Assembly: GCF_003431825.1 (NCBI RefSeq)
Contig: NZ_CP020083.1
Span: 372,001-436,000, forward strand
From: Blastomonas fulva
Lineage (GTDB): Bacteria > Pseudomonadota > Alphaproteobacteria > Sphingomonadales > Sphingomonadaceae
Direction of reading: 5' to 3'
DNA length: 64,000 nucleotides
Part shown: positions 20,177 through 29,043 of the stretch, piece after piece
Position numbering within the stretch: position 1 is the stretch's first letter
How the letters are laid out: each line of letters opens with the position of its first letter
The notes under the pieces: generated by a model
Seen by the model: only the letters and a program-made list of their open reading frames with translations
The model's database searches: none
What the model was told of the DNA's origin: nothing
Translations under genes and position numbers: made by a program

Positions 20177-22195
20177 ATGGATTTCAGAGATACGGGCAAA
20201 GGCAACGCAGGCGATATGGGTGAATCAGATGTACTGGAAGCAGCCGAAAAGGCAGGAACCGCAACCGCTGCAGCAGCGCCGACCGGCGCGCTGGCGGCAG
20301 GCGAATCCAGCGCTGCCGAAATGGCGTTGATCGCGATGGCCGCGACTCAGGCAGCCGCAGCGCTGCCCGCCGACGTTCGCGACAGCAAGACCGTCGAAGC
20401 GCGCCGGTTTACCATTGTCAACGATACCAGCCGCGATGCGCTGCTCACCGATTTCGGCAAGGAAACGCTGGAAGACCGCTATCTGCTTCCCGGCGAGAAC
20501 TATCAGGACCTGTTCGCGCGCGTGGCCGATGCCTATGCCGACGATCAGGAACACGCGCAGCGGCTGTACGATTATATCTCCAAGCTGTGGTTCATGCCCG
20601 CAACCCCGGTGCTGTCGAACGGCGGCACGGGTCGCGGCCTGCCGATCAGCTGCTATCTCAACAGCGTCGACGACAGCCTTGAAGGCATCGTCAACACCTG
20701 GAACGAGAACGTCTGGCTCGCCTCGCGCGGCGGCGGCATCGGCACCTATTGGGGCAATGTCCGCGGCATCGGCGAACCGGTCGGCCTCAACGGCAAGACC
20801 TCAGGCATCATTCCGTTCGTCCGCGTGATGGATTCGCTGACGCTGGCGATCAGCCAGGGCTCGCTGCGGCGCGGTTCGGCAGCGTGCTATCTCGACGTCT
20901 CGCACCCCGAGATCGAGGAGTTCCTCGAGATCCGCAAGGCGTCCGGCGACTTCAACCGCAAGGCGCTCAACCTCCACCACGGCGTTCTGCTGACCGACAA
21001 GTTCATGGAAGCGGTGCGCGATGGCGCGGACTTCGACCTTGTCAGCCCCAAGGATGGCAGCGTCCGCAACACCGTCAACGCGCGCGCCTTGTTCCAGAAG
21101 CTGGTCGAGACGCGGCTGGCCACGGGTGAGCCGTACATCGTGTTCAACGATACCGTGAACCGGATGATGCCCGCGCACCATCGCGAGCTCGGCCTCAAGG
21201 TTTCGACCTCCAACCTGTGCAGCGAGATCACCTTGCCCACCGGCCGCGATCATCTGGGCAACGACCGCACCGCGGTGTGCTGCCTGTCGTCGCTCAACAT
21301 CGAGACCTGGGACCAGTGGCACGACGACAAATTGTTCATCGAGGACGTGATGCGCTTCCTCGACAATGTGCTGCAGGACTATATCGATCGCGCTCCGCCC
21401 GAAATGGCGCGCGCGCGCTATAGCGCGATGCGCGAGCGTTCGGTCGGCATGGGCGTGATGGGCTTCCACTCGTTCCTCCAGGCGCGCGGCCTCGGCTTTG
21501 AATCCGCGCTCGCCAAATCGTGGAACATGAAGATCTTCAAGCACATCGCGGCCAAGGCGTCCGAAGCCTCGATGATGCTGGCGCACGAACGCGGCCCCTG
21601 CCCTGATGCGGCCGACCAGGGCGTGATGGAGCGGTTCAGCTGCAAGATGGCGATCGCGCCGACCGCGTCGATCTCGATCATCTGCGGCGGCACCTCGGCG
21701 TGCATCGAGCCGATCCCGGCAAACATCTATACCCACAAGACGCTCTCGGGCAGCTTCGTGGTCAAGAACCCGTATCTGGAAAAGCTGCTCAAGGAAAAGT
21801 CGAAGGATTCGACCAATGTGTGGAACACGATCCTGGAAAAGGGCGGCTCGGTCCAGCATCTCGATTTCCTGAGCGCGGAAGAAAAGGACGCGTTCAAGAC
21901 CAGCTTCGAGATCGACCAGCGCTGGCTGCTCGAACTGGCAGCCGACCGCACGCCGTATATCGACCAGGCGCAGTCGCTGAACCTGTTCATCCCCGCCGAC
22001 GTCGACAAATGGGACCTCTTGATGCTGCACTTCCGCGCTTGGGAATTGGGCATCAAGTCGCTCTATTACCTGCGCTCGAAGTCGGTTCAGCGCGCAGGTT
22101 TTGCCGGCGGCGTCGAGGCCGACAACACCATCGAAGCGCCCAAGTTCGAACTGGGCGAGACGACGGACTACGACGAATGCCTGGCGTGTCAGTGA
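20177..22195 (+). CDS. nrdA: Ribonucleoside-diphosphate reductase, alpha subunit (class I)
   Basis: 672 residues from ATG 20177, preceded by GGGGG; the open frame upstream is not coding. The first 70 or so residues are Ala-rich and no ATP-cone is visible. The catalytic barrel carries ISCYLNSV and NLCSEI (active-site cysteines) and ends in YDECLACQ, the C-terminal cysteine pair that is re-reduced by thioredoxin. It converts ribonucleotides to deoxyribonucleotides together with NrdB. nrdB lies 555 bp downstream, with a repeat-flanked DUF559 gene between them. nrdR is at 62944. Confidence 0.96.
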   Translation: MDFRDTGKGNAGDMGESDVLEAAEKAGTATAAAAPTGALAAGESSAAEMALIAMAATQAAAALPADVRDSKTVEARRFTIVNDTSRDALLTDFGKETLEDRYLLPGENYQDLFARVADAYADDQEHAQRLYDYISKLWFMPATPVLSNGGTGRGLPISCYLNSVDDSLEGIVNTWNENVWLASRGGGIGTYWGNVRGIGEPVGLNGKTSGIIPFVRVMDSLTLAISQGSLRRGSAACYLDVSHPEIEEFLEIRKASGDFNRKALNLHHGVLLTDKFMEAVRDGADFDLVSPKDGSVRNTVNARALFQKLVETRLATGEPYIVFNDTVNRMMPAHHRELGLKVSTSNLCSEITLPTGRDHLGNDRTAVCCLSSLNIETWDQWHDDKLFIEDVMRFLDNVLQDYIDRAPPEMARARYSAMRERSVGMGVMGFHSFLQARGLGFESALAKSWNMKIFKHIAAKASEASMMLAHERGPCPDAADQGVMERFSCKMAIAPTASISIICGGTSACIEPIPANIYTHKTLSGSFVVKNPYLEKLLKEKSKDSTNVWNTILEKGGSVQHLDFLSAEEKDAFKTSFEIDQRWLLELAADRTPYIDQAQSLNLFIPADVDKWDLLMLHFRAWELGIKSLYYLRSKSVQRAGFAGGVEADNTIEAPKFELGETTDYDECLACQ

Positions 22196-22201
22196 TTCAA
22201 T

Positions 22202-22253
22202 CCCTCTCCCTGCGGGAGAGGGAGGGAGCCGCGCAGCGGCGGAAGGGTGAGGG
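22202..22253 (+). repeat. Palindromic repeat, left flank of DUF559 unit 2
   Basis: Contains a CCCTCTCCC...GGGAGAGGG palindrome followed by GCCGCGCAGCGGC and AAGGGTGAGGG. It starts seven bases after the nrdA stop. A related element in inverted orientation lies at 22680-22733. Confidence 0.85.
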
Positions 22254-22269
22254 CGACAAGGGGGCAATC

Positions 22270-22632
22270 ATGCGCACCTATCACCGCCAACCTTCCGGCA
22301 CCGTCTCCCGCGCCCGCCAGCTGCGCCGCGATGCCATCGATGCAGAGCGCGCACTTTGGTTGGCCCTGCGCGAGAATTTCCCGGCTGCGCGGTTTCGCAG
22401 ACAGGTACCGATCGGGCCGTACTACGCCGATTTCCTCAGCTTCCGCGCAAAGCTGGTGATTGAAGTGGATGGCGGCCAGCACGATCTACAGACCGAATAT
22501 GATGCCGCCCGGACGCGCTTTATCGAAGCGCAGGGCTATCGGGTCATCCGGTTCTGGAACAGCGACGTTCTTCCCGATCCGGAAGGTGTCGTGAACGAAA
22601 TATCCCTCTGCCTTGAGGCGGGGAAAGAATGA
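22270..22632 (+). CDS. DUF559 endonuclease-domain protein (Vsr-like fold), repeat-flanked copy 2
   Basis: 120 residues from MRTYHRQP. The family core is RARQLRRDAIDAERALW, PIGPYYADFLS, KLVIEVDGGQHD and GYRVIRFWNSDVL. The pattern is the same as in copy 1 at 3379, so the two are paralogues of one Vsr-like PD-(D/E)XK family, although the sequences have diverged clearly. No ribosome-binding site of note is seen. It is inserted between nrdA and nrdB in the same direction, bracketed by inverted palindromic repeats. The function is unknown; the arrangement suggests a mobile cassette. Confidence 0.88.
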   Translation: MRTYHRQPSGTVSRARQLRRDAIDAERALWLALRENFPAARFRRQVPIGPYYADFLSFRAKLVIEVDGGQHDLQTEYDAARTRFIEAQGYRVIRFWNSDVLPDPEGVVNEISLCLEAGKE

Positions 22633-22679
22633 CGAAGTCGCGGAAGGGCAAGGGTGACAACCTGAACTCAGCCGCATCA

Positions 22680-22733
22680 CCCTCACCCTCCCAGGCTATG
22701 CCTGGGCCCCTCCCTCTCCCGACGGGAGAGGGG
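22680..22733 (-). repeat. Palindromic repeat, right flank of DUF559 unit 2
   Basis: Reads CCCTCACCCTCCC, then a CCAGGC/GCCTGG hairpin, then CCCCTCCCTCTCCC, then a GGGAGAGGGG closing arm. It corresponds block by block to the reverse complement of 22202-22253. It ends 16 bp before the nrdB ATG. Confidence 0.85.
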
Positions 22734-22749
22734 TTCAAGGAGCAACCGC

Positions 22750-23802
22750 ATGTCCCTTCTCGAAGCCCGCACCCAGTACAAGCCCTTTGAATACCCCTGG
22801 GCTTATGATTTCTGGAAGCGCCAGCAGCAGATCCACTGGATGCCCGAGGAAGTGCCTCTGGGCGAGGATTGCCGCGACTGGGCGCAGAAGCTGACCGAGC
22901 ATGAGCGCACCTTGCTCACGCAGATCTTCCGGTTCTTCACCCAGGCCGATGTCGAGGTGCAGAACTGCTATCACGACAAATACGGCCGCGTGTTCAAGCC
23001 GACCGAAGTCAAGATGATGCTGACCGCGTTCAGCAACATGGAAACCGTGCACATCGCCGCGTACAGCCATCTGCTCGACACCATCGGCATGCCCGAAAGC
23101 GAGTACGGCATGTTCCTCGAATATGAGGAAATGAAGGCCAAGCACGATTACCTCGCCGAATTCGGCGTCGACAATGACGAGGATATCGCGCGCACGCTCG
23201 CGATGTTCGGCGGCTTCACCGAAGGCCTGCAGCTGTTTGCATCGTTCGCGATGCTGATGAACTTCCCGCGCTTCAACAAGATGAAGGGCATGGGCCAGAT
23301 CGTCAGCTGGTCGGTGCGCGATGAAAGCCTGCACTGCGAAGGCATCACCAAGCTGTTCCACGCCTTCTGCGCCGAGCGCAACTGCCTGACCAAGGCGGTG
23401 AAGGAGGACATCATCGACTGCTGCCAGAAGACCGTGCGGCTCGAAGATGCGTTCATCGATCTGGCGTTCCAGGACGGCCCCGTCCACGGCATGACCGCCA
23501 AGGAGATCAAGCGCTACATCCGCTACATCGCCGACTGGCGTCTGGGCCAATTGGGCTTTGCCCCGGTGTACATGATCGAGGACCACCCGCTGCCCTGGCT
23601 CGCACCTCTGCTCAACGGTGTCGAACACGCCAACTTCTTCGAAACCCGCTCCACCGAATATTCCAAGGGCGCGACCCGCGGCAACTGGAACGACGTCTGG
23701 AGCGCCTTCGACAAGCGCCAGAAGAAGGGCGCGGCGAACGAGGCCGCGGTCATCGACGACGGCGAGGACATGTTCAAGCAGGCAGGGATCGCTGCGGAGT
23801 AA
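22750..23802 (+). CDS. nrdB: Ribonucleoside-diphosphate reductase, beta subunit (class I, tyrosyl radical)
   Basis: 350 residues. The expected di-iron ligands are visible: D67 (TQADVEV), E98 and H101 (NMETVH), the Glu of FTEGLQLF, and the Glu and His of VRDESLHCEG. The tyrosine four residues after H101 (HIAAY) is the candidate radical site, so this looks like a normal tyrosyl-radical subunit. It generates the radical for NrdA. TTCAAGGAG precedes the ATG. It is separated from nrdA by the DUF559 unit, so expression may depend on read-through or on a new promoter. Confidence 0.96.
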   Translation: MSLLEARTQYKPFEYPWAYDFWKRQQQIHWMPEEVPLGEDCRDWAQKLTEHERTLLTQIFRFFTQADVEVQNCYHDKYGRVFKPTEVKMMLTAFSNMETVHIAAYSHLLDTIGMPESEYGMFLEYEEMKAKHDYLAEFGVDNDEDIARTLAMFGGFTEGLQLFASFAMLMNFPRFNKMKGMGQIVSWSVRDESLHCEGITKLFHAFCAERNCLTKAVKEDIIDCCQKTVRLEDAFIDLAFQDGPVHGMTAKEIKRYIRYIADWRLGQLGFAPVYMIEDHPLPWLAPLLNGVEHANFFETRSTEYSKGATRGNWNDVWSAFDKRQKKGAANEAAVIDDGEDMFKQAGIAAE

Positions 23803-23855
23803 ATACCGTTCTCAATCCCTTTCGATGGGGCGGCGCAGAGCCATGAGGTCGACCG

Positions 23856-24125
23856 ATGCCGATCATTTCGATGTTCTTCGGTATCGTCATCCGCATGTAT
23901 CATAATGATCATGCGCCGCCCCATTTCCACGCAAGCTATCAAGGGTTCGAGGCGCTGTTCCGTGTTGCCGATGGGTCGGTTTATGCCGGGGCACTCCCGT
24001 TAAAGGCGCAGCGGATCGTGCAGGAATGGGCAATTCGCCATCAGGACGAATTGCTCGCCAATTGGCAGCGCGGCGTCGATCTGCTACCAATGGAACTCGT
24101 TCCTGGAGCAGACTTCGATGATTAA
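23856..24125 (+). CDS. DUF4160 protein
   Basis: 89 residues with the DUF4160 pattern: MPIISMFFGIVIRMY, the HAPPHFHA histidine-rich motif, and QEWAIRHQDELLANW. Its 3' end overlaps the DUF2442 gene by 8 bp. DUF4160-DUF2442 pairs are widespread in bacterial accessory regions and have the form of a toxin-antitoxin-like module, but the function is not established, so any toxin assignment is inference. GAGG lies a few bases before the ATG. Confidence 0.85.
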   Translation: MPIISMFFGIVIRMYHNDHAPPHFHASYQGFEALFRVADGSVYAGALPLKAQRIVQEWAIRHQDELLANWQRGVDLLPMELVPGADFDD

Positions 24126-24384
24126 GATCACCAGCTGCAAAGCCGATGGCGACCTGCGCCTTCGCCTGACATTCTCGGATGGAAGCACCGGCATCTGGAA
24201 CGCCGCTCCCCTGCTGGCGAGCAAGGACACCCCTCTGACCATCCCGCTGCGCGAGCCGCAGGCATTCGCTCGCGCCTTTATCGACAACGGCGCGCTGGCA
24301 TGGCCCAACGGGTTAGAGCTTGCGCCGTGGACGCTGCATCAGGAAATGGAAACGGCGGGGTTGCTGTCGAAAGAGGCGGCATGA
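24118..24384 (+). CDS. DUF2442 protein
   Basis: 88 residues beginning MIKITSCKADGDLRLRLTFSDGS, followed by an ALAWPNGLELAPWTLHQ end, as in DUF2442. It is translationally coupled to the DUF4160 gene (8-bp overlap) and its stop overlaps the ATG of the next gene (ATGA), so the three genes form one unit. The molecular role is unknown; it is the probable partner of the DUF4160 protein. Confidence 0.85.
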   Translation: MIKITSCKADGDLRLRLTFSDGSTGIWNAAPLLASKDTPLTIPLREPQAFARAFIDNGALAWPNGLELAPWTLHQEMETAGLLSKEAA

Positions 24385-24692
24385 TCATGAAAAATCAGGA
24401 TTTTGCTAACGCGAGCTGGCTGAGCGCCGATGTGACGAATGCAGATCGCGCCAACTTGGCACTTTCTGCCATAGAAGATTTTGTCGCATCAACTGGGGTT
24501 GATTGCCCCCATGACGCCATTGCAGACCTGATAACGGACCTGCTCCATCTGGCGAGGGGAAGGAATCTTGACCCTGAAAAGCTATGTGCAGACGCGCTAG
24601 GTATGTTTAGGACTGAAACAAACTGTGACGCTGAGGGCGAGATGGCGCTGCTTCAAAGTCGCTTTCGGCAGATTCTACCGGACGTGGAATAA
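24381..24692 (+). CDS. Hypothetical protein, third gene of the DUF4160-DUF2442 unit
   Basis: 103 residues starting at ATG 24381, which overlaps the DUF2442 stop; ATG 24387 is an alternative. The sequence is acidic and helical (DLITDLLHLARGRNLDPEKLCADALGMF) with no signal peptide or membrane segment. I do not recognise a family for certain. Base composition falls here compared with the flanking genes, which suggests acquired DNA. Coupled translation implies a role linked to its two upstream neighbours. Confidence 0.65.
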   Translation: MIMKNQDFANASWLSADVTNADRANLALSAIEDFVASTGVDCPHDAIADLITDLLHLARGRNLDPEKLCADALGMFRTETNCDAEGEMALLQSRFRQILPDVE

Positions 24693-24731
24693 AGGATTCC
24701 CACCGACGCAGAAATCTGTAACTCCTTCACC

Positions 24732-25640
24732 ATGACCAAGGGAGTTCTCATATACAAAGCTGACTCGGATTATAACGACGATCCGACTTCGCAGTACCAG
24801 TTTCCTTCAAAGCTCTATCTTTCTCGAGCTACCACCCTGGTCGGCGATTGGGTTGTTTTTTTGGAATCGCGGCGTGGTGGCAAGCGCGGGTATTTTGCCG
24901 CCGCTCGAATCCAATCCCTAGCTCCGGATCCAAAGGACCCCACACGCCACCTTGCTGTTATTGAGCCTGGTAGCTTTGTTGAGTTCGACCAGCATGTCCC
25001 ATTCAGCGACACAGATGGCCCACTTGAGCGGGCTCTGCTAAGGCCTGACGGCACCCAATCTGGCGGCAAACAAGCGGCTGTCCGGCCCATCTCAGACGCC
25101 GATTTCAATCGCATTATCGAGCGAGGGTTAATCGACGGCGATGACCTTTTGCCAAGACATGGCGAGGCACTACCCGGCAGAATAGAAAATCATCTCAATG
25201 AGATCGCCACGCCGTTTTTACATGAAATTCCAAGGGCCCGGACAGAAATACTCTTATCGCGTGCAATTCGTGACCGAGCGTTCAGACGAAACGTGTTAGC
25301 AGCCTATGGCGAACGATGCGCGCTTTCAGGGCTGAAACTGCTGAACGGCGGCGGCCGCGCCGAGGTTGAAGCAGCACACATCAAGCCGGTCCAGCATGGA
25401 GGGCCAGATGCAGTCGCCAACGGATTAGCCTTGTCAGGCACAGCCCATTGGATGTTTGACCGTGGATTGATAGCCCTTGGGGATGATCATTCGATTGAGA
25501 TTTCTCGTTACGTGAATGATGTCGATAGTGTCGCAAAATTCCTACTGCCCAATCGAAGGGCTGCTGTGCCTTCAAACCCTGCGCACCGACCACACCCACA
25601 TTTTCTTGAGTGGCATCGACAAAACGTGTTCAAGTCTTAG
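24732..25640 (+). CDS. HNH endonuclease with N-terminal PUA-like (EVE/ASCH-type) domain
   Basis: 302 residues. The C-terminal HNH core shows C196 (CALSG), H216 (EAAHIKP), N230 (NGLALS) and H239 with FDRG, as in COG3440 predicted restriction endonucleases. Residues 1-95 (FPSKLYL, GDWVVFLESRRGGKRGYFAAARI) resemble a PUA-like modified-base reader. Such fusions usually act as modification-dependent nucleases against foreign DNA, so a stand-alone type IV-like defence role is plausible but inferred. No methylase is nearby. The AT content is visibly higher than in the surrounding genes, consistent with horizontal transfer. Confidence 0.8.
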   Translation: MTKGVLIYKADSDYNDDPTSQYQFPSKLYLSRATTLVGDWVVFLESRRGGKRGYFAAARIQSLAPDPKDPTRHLAVIEPGSFVEFDQHVPFSDTDGPLERALLRPDGTQSGGKQAAVRPISDADFNRIIERGLIDGDDLLPRHGEALPGRIENHLNEIATPFLHEIPRARTEILLSRAIRDRAFRRNVLAAYGERCALSGLKLLNGGGRAEVEAAHIKPVQHGGPDAVANGLALSGTAHWMFDRGLIALGDDHSIEISRYVNDVDSVAKFLLPNRRAAVPSNPAHRPHPHFLEWHRQNVFKS

Positions 25641-25697
25641 TTACTCCCCTAACCTCCCGGCACGGCGCTCGCGCCTTTGGGGGATGGACACACCAGC

Positions 25698-28600
25698 ATG
25701 AGCCTGCCGTCGGCGGCATTGTTCGGGCTTGCGATGATCGCGCTGCTTTTTGCGGTGGCAGCGGTGGTCGAGGGGCGTGCGGGGCTGGCGGTTCGGCGGC
25801 CCTGGCTGCGGCATGTTGCGTATACGCTGGCGCTGGGGGTCTATTGCTCGAGCTGGACCTTCTATGGCGCGGTGGGCAGCATCGTGCGCGATGGCTGGCA
25901 GTATCTGCCGATCTACCTCGCGCCGATCTGCCTGTTGCTGTTTGCGCCGCGCTTCTTGCGGCGGCTGGCCCATGCCGTGGCCGAAGAGCAGGCAACCACG
26001 GTGTCCGATTTCATCGCCGCGCGCTTTGGCCATGATGGCGGCGTCGCGCGGCTGGTGACGCTGATCGCGCTGGTTGGCACCATCCCTTATGTCGCGCTGC
26101 AGTTCCGCTCGATCGGCGGCGCGCTCGCCTTTGCCTCGGGCCAGTCAATCTCCGATGCGACGATGATCGGCGCGGCGGCGCTGCTGGCGCTGTTCGCGAT
26201 CCTGTTCGGCGCGCGGCGCTATGAACTCGCCGGGCGCAGCGAGGGGCTGGTCTATGCCATCGGCCTTGAATCGGTGATCAAGATCGTCGCGCTCACTGCG
26301 GTCGCGGGCGTCGCGGTGATGCTGCTGATCAACGCCGATGCCGCATCAGTCGACAGCGGGATGGCGCTGCTCGCCGCCAACTTCCGCCCCGAACGGCTGT
26401 CGGTCGACTTCGGCGTGATCTTCCTCATCTCGATCATGGCGATCATCGCCTTGCCGCGACAGTTCTATATGGGACTGGTCGAGGCGCAGGAGCCCGGATC
26501 GCTCGACCGCGCGCGCTTTGGCCTCGCCGCCTATCTTGCCGTCATGGCGCTGATGGCGCTGCCGATCGCGCTTGCCGGGGCCAGCCTGATGCAGCCGGGT
26601 GAGGGATCGGACCTCTATGTGCTCCAGGTTCCAGCCTTGGGCGACAGCGGCGCGGTGCTGGTGCTCGCGCTGATCGGCGGGATCAGCGCGGCGGCGTCGA
26701 TGGTGATCGTCGATTCGACTGCGCTCGCCACCATGGTCTCCAACGACCTCATCTTCCCCGCGCTGCTGCGATCCCGTCAGTCTGATGCAGCGGAAGGCGC
26801 GCTGGGCAAAAGGATGCTGCAGGTGCGGCGGCTGTCGATCCTGGGGATCGTGGTCGCCGCGCTCGCCTGGGCGCTGCTGATCCCCGCGAAAAACACTCTG
26901 GCATCGATCGGCCTGGTCGCCTTTGCCGCGATGGCGCAGTTCACTCCCCACCTGATCCTCGCGACGCAGGCGAGCGGGCGCGATGCGCTGGCGGCGCGCG
27001 TCAGCCTCAGCATCGGCTTTGCGCTGTGGCTCTACACGCTGGCGCTTCCGCCGATCCTGCCCGATATGGTCGCGCAGGTGCTGAGCGGCAGCCTGTTCGA
27101 TCCGCTGCGGCTGTTCGGCATCGGCAACGCCTCGCCTTTGGTGCACGGCGTTGCCTGGAGCCTGGGGTGCAACCTGCTCGCCTACAGCCTGGTCGCCGCG
27201 CGCAAGGTGCAGACGCCGCCGCTGCCGTGGACGCTGCGCGGCCAGCAGAAGATCAGCGATCTCGACGACCTTGCCCGGCTGACCGCGAGCTTTGTCGGAC
27301 AGGAGCGCGCGCGCGCCGAGTTTCCCGATGCCGCCCCCGGCGTACCTGTCACCCGCGCCGCCGCGCAGCGCGCGCGCGACCTGATCGCGCGCGTGGTCGG
27401 GGCATCCTCGGCGCGCGCATTGGTCGCATCGGCGCTGGCGGGGAGCCAGATGAGCCTCGCCGATGTGACGCGGCTGCTCGGCGAGCGCGGCCAGTCGCTA
27501 CGCTTCTCGCGCGAACTGCTCGCGGCGACCTTCGAGCATGTCGATGCCGGGATCAGCGTGGTCGATTCCGAGATGAACCTGGTCGCGTGGAACAGCCAGT
27601 ATCTCGACATTTTCGGCTACCCACCGGGGCTGGTCCGGGTCGGCACACCGATCGCCGATCTGATCCGCTACAACGCGCGGCTGGGCGATTTCGGCTCGGA
27701 GGACATCGAGCATCACGTCCGCAAGCGGCTCAATCACATGCGGCGCGGGCAGCCGCACAGCTTCGAGCGGCAGCGCAAGGATGGCCGGGTGATCAAGACC
27801 GTGGGCGGACCGATGCCCGGCGGCGGCTATGTCACCAGCTTTACCGATATCAGCGACGAGGCTGAGGTGCGCGACGAGCTGGAGCGCACGCTGGCGCAGC
27901 TCGAACAGCGCGTCGCCGAGCGCACCGGCGAGCTGAGCGCCGCCAATCGCCAGCTGGCCGAGGCGACGCGCGACAAGACGCGTTTTCTCGCCGCTGCCAG
28001 CCACGATCTGCTCCAGCCGCTGCACGCCGCGCGACTGTTCACCGCCGCGCTGGCGCGCGATGCCGCGCCCAACACGCAAATGCTCGCGGGCCGGGTGGAC
28101 AGCGCGATCAGCGCCGCCGACGGGCTGATCCGCGCGCTGCTCGACATCAGCCGGCTGGATGCAGGCGGGGTCGAGCCCAGCCCCGAGCCGGTCGCGCTTG
28201 CGCCGTTCCTCACCGATCTGGCGCAGAGCTTCATGCCGATGGCGGAGAGCAAGGGGTTGGCCTTGCGGATCGGCGCGCTGCCCGGAGACGTCCACACCGA
28301 TCCCGGACTGCTGCGCTCTGTCCTGCAGAACTTCCTCTCCAATGCGCTGCGCTATACGCAGGACGGCGGCGTTCTGATCGGCAGCCGTCGGCGCGGGAAC
28401 CGGGTGCGGATCGATGTCTACGACACCGGCGTCGGCATCGCGCCCGAGCAGATCCAGAGCATCTTTACCGAGTTCACCCGGCTGGGCGAGGTCGAGGCCG
28501 ACGGACTGGGGCTGGGCCTCGCTTTGGCCGAGCGGATCGCGCGGCTGCTGGGCGGCGAGATTTCGGTGCGATCGGTGCCTGGCAGGGGGAGCCGGTTCAG

Positions 28601-29036
28601 CCTGTCGCTGCCGCTGAGCGCGCCGCAGATGGCAGCACCGGTGCCTGCGCGCGCGGTTCCCACGCCGTCACCCACGCGGGCGCTGGACGTGCTGGTGATC
28701 GACAACGATGCGCTGATCGTCGAGGCAATGCTATCCTTGCTGACCAGCCTGGGGCACCGCGCGACAAGCGCGGCCGATCCGGTGCAGGCGCTGTCGGCTG
28801 CCGGGCCGTTCGATGCCGCGCTCGTCGATTTCCACCTCGGCACCGCGACCGACGGGCTGGCGCTGATCGCGGCGCTGCGGCTGCAGCACCCCGAGCTGCC
28901 TGCCGCTCTGGTGACCGCGCAGGGATCGCCCGATCTGGTGCGGCGCGCGGGCGCGCTGGGGGTACCGGTGATCGCCAAGCCCGCGGCGGCGGCGGACATC
29001 ACGGGGTTTCTGGCAGAGGCAGCGGGCACGCCCTGA
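25698..29036 (+). CDS. crbS: CrbS-type hybrid histidine kinase with sodium:solute-symporter domain
   Basis: About 1112 residues. Roughly the first 500 are a multi-helix transporter of the SSS family. A PAS-like domain follows (ATFEHVDAGISVVD), then a coiled coil, a HisKA domain with phospho-acceptor H769 (AAASHDLLQPLHA), an ATPase domain (NFLSNALRYT, DTGVGIAPE, GLGLGLALAERI) and a C-terminal receiver with D1044 (ALVDFHLG). This is the CrbS/CbrA architecture, in which transport or substrate sensing is linked to signalling; CrbS/CrbR controls acs in Vibrio and Pseudomonas. Its stop lies 7 bp from the convergent response regulator. The ATG at 25698 is preferred over a TTG at 25677. Confidence 0.93.
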   Translation: MSLPSAALFGLAMIALLFAVAAVVEGRAGLAVRRPWLRHVAYTLALGVYCSSWTFYGAVGSIVRDGWQYLPIYLAPICLLLFAPRFLRRLAHAVAEEQATTVSDFIAARFGHDGGVARLVTLIALVGTIPYVALQFRSIGGALAFASGQSISDATMIGAAALLALFAILFGARRYELAGRSEGLVYAIGLESVIKIVALTAVAGVAVMLLINADAASVDSGMALLAANFRPERLSVDFGVIFLISIMAIIALPRQFYMGLVEAQEPGSLDRARFGLAAYLAVMALMALPIALAGASLMQPGEGSDLYVLQVPALGDSGAVLVLALIGGISAAASMVIVDSTALATMVSNDLIFPALLRSRQSDAAEGALGKRMLQVRRLSILGIVVAALAWALLIPAKNTLASIGLVAFAAMAQFTPHLILATQASGRDALAARVSLSIGFALWLYTLALPPILPDMVAQVLSGSLFDPLRLFGIGNASPLVHGVAWSLGCNLLAYSLVAARKVQTPPLPWTLRGQQKISDLDDLARLTASFVGQERARAEFPDAAPGVPVTRAAAQRARDLIARVVGASSARALVASALAGSQMSLADVTRLLGERGQSLRFSRELLAATFEHVDAGISVVDSEMNLVAWNSQYLDIFGYPPGLVRVGTPIADLIRYNARLGDFGSEDIEHHVRKRLNHMRRGQPHSFERQRKDGRVIKTVGGPMPGGGYVTSFTDISDEAEVRDELERTLAQLEQRVAERTGELSAANRQLAEATRDKTRFLAAASHDLLQPLHAARLFTAALARDAAPNTQMLAGRVDSAISAADGLIRALLDISRLDAGGVEPSPEPVALAPFLTDLAQSFMPMAESKGLALRIGALPGDVHTDPGLLRSVLQNFLSNALRYTQDGGVLIGSRRRGNRVRIDVYDTGVGIAPEQIQSIFTEFTRLGEVEADGLGLGLALAERIARLLGGEISVRSVPGRGSRFSLSLPLSAPQMAAPVPARAVPTPSPTRALDVLVIDNDALIVEAMLSLLTSLGHRATSAADPVQALSAAGPFDAALVDFHLGTATDGLALIAALRLQHPELPAALVTAQGSPDLVRRAGALGVPVIAKPAAAADITGFLAEAAGTP

Positions 29037-29043
29037 ATGCGCT

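Noticed and set aside
23021..23066. Possible radical-tyrosine loss in NrdB (non-tyrosyl class)
   Set aside because: The Tyr four residues after the ligand His is present (HIAAY), so the normal tyrosyl-radical type fits.
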